10,653 nucleotides of DNA. Origin: CAYMEV01 sp964431655 [NCBI: uncultured bacterium] (lineage in GTDB: Bacteria; CAYMEV01). Positions 5,257-10,653 of this stretch are shown one piece after another. The position numbers and the translations under genes were made by a program. The DNA lies in assembly GCA_964431655.1 (NCBI GenBank), contig CAYSKJ010000041.1, forward strand, positions 1-10,653, in the 5' to 3' direction. The stretch's first letter is position 1. Each line of letters starts with the position of its first letter. Below the pieces are notes generated by a model. It had not been told where the DNA came from. It did no database searches and saw only the letters and a program-made list of their open reading frames with translations.

Positions 5257-6957
5257 ATGGATAAGATAAAGCAAATTATTGTAATCGGTGGATCTGCTGC
5301 CGGCCCAAAAGCAGCAGCCAGAGCAAGAAGGATGGATGAGAGTGCAGATGTAACCATTCTGCAGAAAGCCCCCGATCTTTCTATGGCATCATGCGGATAT
5401 CCCTATTATGTCGGCGGATTTTTTGATGACAGGAATATGCTGCTCTGCACTCCCACGGGTGTTGTTAGGGATCCGAAATTTTATCTGAATGCAAAAAGCA
5501 TTAATGCCCTTACTGAGCATGAGGTTACTTTTGTTGACCGCAGAGAAAAGTTTGTAAAAGCTTTAGATCTGAAGTCAGGAGAGGAAAAGAAATTCAATTA
5601 TGACAAGCTTATCCTGGCTACGGGTGCTGTGCCAAAACTGCCTCCCGTCCCCGGCAAAGACCTTAAAGGTATAAGCACACTTCAATCCATGTCCGATGCT
5701 GATTTTTTAAAAAAGATAGGACAGGATAAAAATATAAAGAAGGCTGTAATAATAGGTGGAGGTCTTATAGGAATAGAGACATGCGAAGCTCTTCAGCTGG
5801 CCGGTATCGAGATAACTGTAATTGAGATGCTGCCTCAGCTTTTGACTTTTCTGGACTGGGAGCTGGCAAAGCTTGTTGAGAATCATGTGCGTGCAAAAAA
5901 GGCAAATGTAATTACTGATAACGGTATTGCAGAATTTCTTGGCCAGGATGGAGTTCTGACGGGAGTCAAACTGCAGAATGGCATTGAGCTTCCATGCGAA
6001 CTGGCAGTGGTTGCCGTGGGAGTAAGCCCCAATACACGTCTTGCCAGGGAAGCCGGGCTGGATGTCGGAAAAACCGGGGGAATTGTGGTCAATGAATTTA
6101 TGCAGACATCAGATCCGGATATATATGCTGCCGGGGACTGCATTGAATCTCTTAATATGATAACTGGCAATAAAGTCCATGCTCCATATGGAGACCTGGC
6201 TAATCTTCAGGGAAGGGTTGCAGGAGAGAATGCAGCTTCAGGCAATACTGCTGTTTTTCCGGGCACTATACAAACCGGGATTTGTAAGGTCTTTGATTTT
6301 TCAGCCGGTTCTACAGGACTTTCAGAAAAGGCGGCCAGGAATGAAGGATATACCGATATTGAAACTGTAATAAACGCAAGTCCGGATAAACCTGGATTCA
6401 TGAAGGGAAAGCTTCTCATAACCAAGCTTATTGCAGACAGGAAAAGCGGCAGGATTCTTGGTGCACAATGTGTAGGCCCTGGGGATGTAAGCAAACAGAT
6501 TGCCATCTGGGCTATGGCAATCAAGGGCGGGCTTACGGTTGATGATATGGTTAATGCTGATCTGCCTTATGCACCTCCTTTCTCTCTTGCTGTGGATCAC
6601 AGCATTGCAACTGCTCATATTATGCAGAACAAGCTTCGTGGTTTTATGATTGGCATTTCCAGCAGGGAAGTAAAGAAAATGGTTGATTCGGGAGAAAATA
6701 CATTCCTTCTTGATGTTAGAGGCCCTGATGAGTTTGAGGAAATGAGGCTTGGTATAGGCGAACATCTTATTCCCCTTGGTGCTCTGAGAAAAAGGCTGAA
6801 TGAGCTTCCTGCTGATAAAAATGCTGAGATAATCTGCTTCTGCAAGATCTCCCTGAGGGGTTATGAGGCTGCCAGAGCTCTTAATGGCCATGGCTGGAAA
6901 AATGTCAAGGTTATGGAAGGCGGAGTGATGGCCTGGCCCTATACACGGGAGAAATAG
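5257..6957 (+). CDS. CoA-disulfide/persulfide reductase (FAD, NAD(P)H) with C-terminal rhodanese domain
   Basis: A cytoplasmic flavoenzyme of 566 residues, the usual length of rhodanese-fused CoA-disulfide reductases (CoADR-RHD, NADH-dependent persulfide reductases). These use NAD(P)H to reduce CoA disulfide, CoA persulfide or polysulfide, in sulfur respiration or thiol/oxidative defence. The N-terminal FAD site is VIGGSAAG (9-16). The single redox cysteine is Cys46 in SMASCGYPYY. The NAD(P)H site is IIGGGLIG (165-172), the second FAD motif is AAGDC (291-295), and the dimerisation domain includes PYAPPFSLAVDH. The rhodanese domain (about 467-566) has the loop CKISLRG with catalytic Cys529; Cys527 lies two residues before it, and Ser532 stands where Gly is common. 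AAAGGAG (5245-5251) lies 5 nt before the ATG. The gene is monocistronic between a regulated promoter and a strong hairpin. Natural substrate cannot be decided from sequence. Confidence 0.93.
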   Translation: MDKIKQIIVIGGSAAGPKAAARARRMDESADVTILQKAPDLSMASCGYPYYVGGFFDDRNMLLCTPTGVVRDPKFYLNAKSINALTEHEVTFVDRREKFVKALDLKSGEEKKFNYDKLILATGAVPKLPPVPGKDLKGISTLQSMSDADFLKKIGQDKNIKKAVIIGGGLIGIETCEALQLAGIEITVIEMLPQLLTFLDWELAKLVENHVRAKKANVITDNGIAEFLGQDGVLTGVKLQNGIELPCELAVVAVGVSPNTRLAREAGLDVGKTGGIVVNEFMQTSDPDIYAAGDCIESLNMITGNKVHAPYGDLANLQGRVAGENAASGNTAVFPGTIQTGICKVFDFSAGSTGLSEKAARNEGYTDIETVINASPDKPGFMKGKLLITKLIADRKSGRILGAQCVGPGDVSKQIAIWAMAIKGGLTVDDMVNADLPYAPPFSLAVDHSIATAHIMQNKLRGFMIGISSREVKKMVDSGENTFLLDVRGPDEFEEMRLGIGEHLIPLGALRKRLNELPADKNAEIICFCKISLRGYEAARALNGHGWKNVKVMEGGVMAWPYTREK

Positions 6958-6999
6958 CATAAGATATTAGAAACTCTGATTTAATTTTTAAGGACTAAA

Positions 7000-7039
7000 A
7001 AGCCCGGGGAAGGTAATTATTATAAATATCCCCGGGCTT
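7000..7039. terminator. GC-rich hairpin terminator, probably bidirectional
   Basis: AAGCCCGGGGA (7000-7010) pairs perfectly with TCCCCGGGCTT (7029-7039): an 11-bp stem with an 18-nt AT-rich loop. It begins 43 nt after the reductase stop. On the - strand the stem runs into TTTTT, making a good terminator for the tRNA transcript; on the + strand only TT then AAA follows, so termination there rests on stem strength. Confidence 0.7.
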
Positions 7040-7216
7040 AAACCCATCGAGATTGGCATTAAGAATCAAAAAGCGCAGGGAACCTGGTATTGTACATTAT
7101 TAATTTACTGGCCTAATTCAGCTGTAATCAGGTAATAACATAAAACACCATAAAATTTGGAAACAGGATGTTTTTGATTTATTTCAAAACTATGATATTT
7201 ACAATTTATTTCTTAG

Positions 7217-7289
7217 TGGAGCATAGGGGAGTTGAACCCCTGACCCCCGCAATGCGAATGCGATGCTCTCCCAACTGAGCTAATGCCCC
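7217..7289 (-). tRNA. tRNA-Ala, anticodon CGC
   Basis: A 73-nt cloverleaf reads on the - strand. The acceptor stem GGGGCAT pairs with ATGCTCC and contains G3:U70, the alanine identity pair. The D arm is GCTC/GAGC, the anticodon stem TCGCA/TGCGG has loop TTCGCAT (anticodon CGC, reads GCG), and the T arm is AGGGG-TTCAACT-CCCCT. The discriminator base is A. CTA follows instead of CCA, so the CCA end must be added after transcription. It stands alone, transcribed against the flanking genes. Confidence 0.96.
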
Positions 7290-7308
7290 TTGATAAAAAA
7301 ACAAGTAT

Positions 7309-7338
7309 ATAATCCGCTAAAAGCAGATATAAGTCCAA
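7309..7338 (-). promoter_or_regulatory. Possible promoter of tRNA-Ala
   Basis: On the - strand: TTGGAC (7333-7338), an 18-bp spacer, then GATTAT (7309-7314). The start would fall near 7302, about 12 nt before the mature tRNA. The match is moderate in very AT-rich DNA. Confidence 0.35.
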
Positions 7339-7490
7339 TAAAATTTAACTGAAATAATTGGAAAAGATCATATTTAAGAAGTTTGCCACAAGATCAGGGT
7401 AAAAAATATTTATTTGAGTATTTCCTATGTGGAATTATTATAAATATTATTATTAAAAGATACTGGAGATAAGACGAAAGAACATATAAA

Positions 7491-7608
7491 GCAGAGGCTG
7501 GCAAAGTACACCGTGTCAAGGCCTCTCGATAGAACTTAGGGATCGCAGAAAAAGCAGTTGGAGCTAATGCTTCCGGACATTGAGAGAGAGCAATACGCGG
7601 TGTCATGA
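7491..7608. other. G+C-rich, foldable island in an AT-rich gap (candidate ncRNA or relic)
   Basis: The 420-bp gap between the tRNA and the protease gene is otherwise very AT-rich, but this part is roughly half G+C. On the + strand it can form AGAGGC/GCCTCT (7493-7498, 7521-7526), CGAT/ATCG (7527-7530, 7542-7545), AGCA/TGCT with an extended inner stem (7553-7571), and CCG-ATTG/CAAT-CGG (7573-7600). ACACCG (7508-7513) can pair instead with CGGTGT (7598-7603), competing with the first and last hairpins. A - strand ORF (7394-7606) crosses it but has no ribosome binding site or recognisable domain. No RNA family was recognised, and the orientation is unknown. Confidence 0.3.
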
Positions 7609-7709
7609 TAAATTTTGAGTAATAATTTTTTTATATTATTCTGGGAAATGAATGATATGGTTTAAATAGTGAGCTTAATATAAAAAAAATTAACAGGAGA
7701 TAAAATGTG

Positions 7710-10653
7710 ATGAGAAGATTTTTGTCGTTCTTACTAGTATTCTTATTCGGATTTATTCCTATGCTTATGGGTGGAAGCCTTCCTGAGGAAGGCTGGGTAG
7801 ACCTTGATGATAATCCTTTATCAGGAAGAGCACCACAAATTCAAATCATAGAAACGAGGGCTGATACCCTGATACTGGAAGTGAAGATTCCAGGTTTTGA
7901 AATATCCAGAGAAAATGAAAACGGAGTGGAATATATCAGAATAAGCCTGCCTGATTCTGCATTCCTGCAGAGTATAGGCAAAGCAGAACTTCCCCAGCTG
8001 GGAAGATTGCTGCAGATGCCCTTTAATTCTGAATTCAATGTGCGGATTGTAGACAGGCAGACTGTAAGTTTTGAAGAAGCAAATGTTTACCCTTTACAGG
8101 AGAAACCTGCGAGATCCAACCCGGGCCAGAAGATTCCCTTTTATGCGGATGAGCTATTTTATTGCGGGGATGCAACCTATCCCGGGGAAATAGTTACTTT
8201 AGGTGATTCCGGTGTATTTAGGGATATCTGTGTATCAAGACTGGGAATCTTCCCTTTTCAGTATAACCCGTCAGCCAGGAGACTGGATGTCCATATGAAG
8301 ATAACCATTGCTGTATATATATACAAAAACAGAGACAGTTTTCTTTTTAAGAATGAAAGCATCTCATCCACTTTCCATAACCTGTATTCTCAGCTGGTTA
8401 TCAACTACGGCCATAATTCCAGGACACCCAGGATAGAAGCAGAATCCATGCTGGTTTTTGTGTCCGATCCCCTTGATTCATCAATCCAACCTCTCATTGA
8501 ATGGAAGAACCAAAAGGGGATAAAGGTATACAAGATTCTGATGAGCGAGATAAGCAATAGTACTGCAGGTATAAAGGCAGAAATACAGAATGCGTACGAT
8601 ACCTTTACTCCAAAGCCATCATATGTATTACTGGTCGGCCATGCAGATACGGTGGTACCTAACTACCGTTCAACAGCATACGGCAATGCCGCATCGGATT
8701 ATCCCTATACCCTGCTTGACGGAGACAATTACCCTGATATATTAATCGGAAGGATACTGGCTAAAACTAATGCCCATGCAGACGTGCAGGTATCCAAGAT
8801 AATTAACTATGAGCAAAATCCGTTTTTCGGCAGTGAGGGCGAGTTTTACAGCAAGGCGGCGGGTATTGCCAGCAATGAGGGTTCAAACCCCTCTGATGAG
8901 GATTATATAAACATGGCCGCCGATCATCTTCTCGGAGGTACCTATACCTATCATGACTACTTTTTTGCCGCCCAGGGTAATGCAACCCCTGCCAATATAA
9001 TATCCGCCCTTAATGAGGGGAGGACCTATCTCAACTATATAGGTCACGGAAGCGGAACAGGCTGGTCCAGTACCAATGGCTCCTTCGGCAATTCCAATGT
9101 TTACAGCATAAACAATCCCTACCGGCTTCCCATATTAATAGATGTTGCCTGTATGAACGGGCAATATGACCATGGTTATGAGTGCTTCGGGGAGGCATGG
9201 ATGTATTCAGGCACACCTGAAGCACCCAAGGGTGCTGTAGGCTATTACGGCGGTTCTGTAAGCGTCAGTTGGGATCCTCCAGCTGTTATGATGGTAGGTA
9301 TTGCAAAGCATCATTATGAAGATCCCGTATATACTTTCGGGGGAAGCTGTCTAGCGGGCCAGATGTATCTGGTTGCCCAGATGGGCTGGAGCTCTTCAAC
9401 CGAGGATAACTTTGAATGGTATAATATATTCGGCGATCCATCCCTGATCATCAGGACAGCCAACCCTGCGGTTCTCGATGTTGACCATCCATTACTTATC
9501 CCTTCGGGCAGTACATCGGCCACTGTTAATGTATCTACAGCTAAAGGACCCTTTGAAGGGGCTCTTGTCTGTATCCGCGCTGAGAATAATCCCGGTATTT
9601 ACGGCTCTGCTTTTTCCGATGCAACCGGTACTGCGACGTTAAACTTTGAAAATACGGTATTACCTACTGATGAGCTCTATATTACAGCAACGGGTTACAA
9701 TACATCGGTCTATGAGGCAAACATAATGGCTGGATCCACGTCGGACGGCATAGTCAGCCTCGACCGGGATCTTTATTCTTGCAGCCACACAGCATATATC
9801 TCACTAATAGATGCAGATCTGGAAGGGCAGGGCACCCATTCGGTAAGTGTAACATCCACATCAAGCCCAACGGGTATTGACATTACTCTTAGTGAAACAG
9901 AAATAGACGGATTTTTCCAGGGAAGTATTCAGCTCGGAACCCAGATCCAGGTTTCCCACTCAGATATTCTGACGGTTACCTATAATGATGCTGATACGGG
10001 AGGGGGATCTCCGGGGATTAAGACCGCACAGGCAATGATTGACTGCATTGGTCCTGAAATATTCAATGTCCAGATTATTAATACCAGCGGAAGCAGTATA
10101 AATCTTAGCTTTGAGACAAGCAAAACTGCAAAAACCTATGTCAATTACGGGCTGGATGCTGGTAATATGAATATGACCGTCGATATCTCCACTTCTTTCA
10201 AGACTGTCCATAATGGTACAATCCCAGGGCTTTCTCCTGATACAACCTATTATTTTGAGATTAGTGCAACCGATATTGTTGACAATGTTTCCTTCAGTGA
10301 TATTTTCTCCTTTACCACGCCTAATATCCTTACCATAGGTGATGGAAATACAGAGCTGGATTATGCGCCCCTTTACTGTTACTACCACGCCAACAGGACC
10401 CAGGTAATCTATCTTGCTTCGGATATGGGAAATACACCGCTGATAGTCAGTTCCATAGCAATTGATGTTACAGCCCTGCCCTCCCTTGCCTTAAATAACT
10501 GGACCATCAGGATGAAGCATACGGACAAGGACTCATACTCAACCGCCAGTGTGTTCGAAACAGATGGATGGACAGTCGTATATCAGAATAATGAGACTAT
10601 AACTGAATTAGGCTGGCTGACCTTTGAGCTTATTGAGCCCTTTTTCTATGACG
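7710..10653 (+). CDS. Secreted C25 (gingipain-family) cysteine protease precursor, 3' truncated by window edge
   Basis: The frame is open for 981 codons to the right edge. AGGAGA (7695-7700) precedes ATG 7710; GTG 7707 in the same frame is an alternative start, and ATG 7705 is followed at once by TGA. An N-terminal Sec signal (MRRFLSFLLVFLFGF) leads to a gingipain-type propeptide region (about 25-190). The catalytic domain (about 246-580) carries His446 in LNYIGHGSG and Cys481 in IDVACMNG, the C25 dyad at near-standard spacing, and ends in FGDPSL. Then come an Ig-like domain (about 583-670), a beta-rich module with DADLEGQG and YNDADTGGG (about 670-775), an FN3-like domain (about 781-868, TYVNYGLDAG to FSFTT), and a beta module with RTQVIYLASDMG and GWLTFEL. 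I infer an exported, autoprocessed endopeptidase, possibly sent out by type IX secretion; the C-terminal sorting signal would lie outside the window. Confidence 0.9.
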   Translation, partial: MRRFLSFLLVFLFGFIPMLMGGSLPEEGWVDLDDNPLSGRAPQIQIIETRADTLILEVKIPGFEISRENENGVEYIRISLPDSAFLQSIGKAELPQLGRLLQMPFNSEFNVRIVDRQTVSFEEANVYPLQEKPARSNPGQKIPFYADELFYCGDATYPGEIVTLGDSGVFRDICVSRLGIFPFQYNPSARRLDVHMKITIAVYIYKNRDSFLFKNESISSTFHNLYSQLVINYGHNSRTPRIEAESMLVFVSDPLDSSIQPLIEWKNQKGIKVYKILMSEISNSTAGIKAEIQNAYDTFTPKPSYVLLVGHADTVVPNYRSTAYGNAASDYPYTLLDGDNYPDILIGRILAKTNAHADVQVSKIINYEQNPFFGSEGEFYSKAAGIASNEGSNPSDEDYINMAADHLLGGTYTYHDYFFAAQGNATPANIISALNEGRTYLNYIGHGSGTGWSSTNGSFGNSNVYSINNPYRLPILIDVACMNGQYDHGYECFGEAWMYSGTPEAPKGAVGYYGGSVSVSWDPPAVMMVGIAKHHYEDPVYTFGGSCLAGQMYLVAQMGWSSSTEDNFEWYNIFGDPSLIIRTANPAVLDVDHPLLIPSGSTSATVNVSTAKGPFEGALVCIRAENNPGIYGSAFSDATGTATLNFENTVLPTDELYITATGYNTSVYEANIMAGSTSDGIVSLDRDLYSCSHTAYISLIDADLEGQGTHSVSVTSTSSPTGIDITLSETEIDGFFQGSIQLGTQIQVSHSDILTVTYNDADTGGGSPGIKTAQAMIDCIGPEIFNVQIINTSGSSINLSFETSKTAKTYVNYGLDAGNMNMTVDISTSFKTVHNGTIPGLSPDTTYYFEISATDIVDNVSFSDIFSFTTPNILTIGDGNTELDYAPLYCYYHANRTQVIYLASDMGNTPLIVSSIAIDVTALPSLALNNWTIRMKHTDKDSYSTASVFETDGWTVVYQNNETITELGWLTFELIEPFFYD

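Noticed and set aside
6322-6960. 212-codon ORF on the - strand opposite the reductase
   Set aside because: It is antisense to a clearly conserved enzyme, has no domain or ribosome binding site, and has shadow-like composition.
7217-7289. Integration site (att) at the 3' end of the tRNA
   Set aside because: No second copy of the tRNA 3' end and no integrase gene are present in the window.
7394-7606. 70-codon - strand ORF in the gap before the protease
   Set aside because: No Shine-Dalgarno site and no domain; the Ile-rich tail comes from AT-rich intergenic DNA. The underlying island is reported as a candidate RNA or relic instead.
9960-10388. 142-codon - strand ORF opposite the protease tail
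   Set aside because: It is antisense to the FN3-like and neighbouring modules, which are clearly coding on the + strand.

Overview
The window is moderately AT-rich with AT-rich intergenic gaps. It suggests a didermic bacterium that secretes proteins: two probable lipoproteins, an exported C25 (gingipain-family) protease, a multidomain class III adenylyl cyclase and a rhodanese-fused CoA-disulfide reductase. The combination of a C25 protease with late Ig/FN3-like modules and an ADCY10-like cyclase fits lineages around the FCB group, such as Cloacimonadota-like bacteria; this is an inference. The clear Shine-Dalgarno sites and TTGACA/TACAAT-type promoters argue against Bacteroidota proper.

Layout, left to right: the 3' end of a MORN-variant lipoprotein gene (1-192, +); a gap with a 9-bp inverted repeat; an unrecognised lipoprotein (417-908, +); a converging 1302-residue two-domain cyclase/AAA ATPase/TPR protein (974-4882, -); a dense 374-bp regulatory region (4883-5256); a 566-residue CoA-disulfide/persulfide reductase with a C-terminal rhodanese domain (5257-6957, +); a strong GC-rich hairpin terminator; tRNA-Ala(CGC) (7217-7289, -); a gap holding a G+C-rich, foldable island (7491-7608); and a C25 protease precursor running off the right edge (7710-10653, +).

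The most unusual part is 4883-5256. A perfect 14-bp palindrome (4916-4929) carries a -35 box on each strand: TTGACA facing the cyclase and TTGACT facing the other way. The rightward promoter (TTGACT-17-TACAAT) predicts a short transcript of about 155 nt that starts near 4960 in a hairpin, contains a 30-codon ORF and ends in a branched terminator with eight T's (5061-5114). Between that terminator and the reductase lie six copies of AAACAT/ATGTTT, two of them flanking the TTGACA -35 of the reductase promoter. I read this as an undescribed small RNA or small mRNA transcribed back to back with a signalling cyclase, followed by a separately regulated sulfur/redox gene. Whether the three units form one circuit is unknown.

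The cyclase is itself notable. It has the human soluble adenylyl cyclase (ADCY10) layout, with metal-binding aspartates in domain 1 and transition-state Asn/Arg in domain 2. The residues matching the bicarbonate-sensing Lys/Arg pair are Ser and Cys, and the adenine-recognising Lys is Arg.
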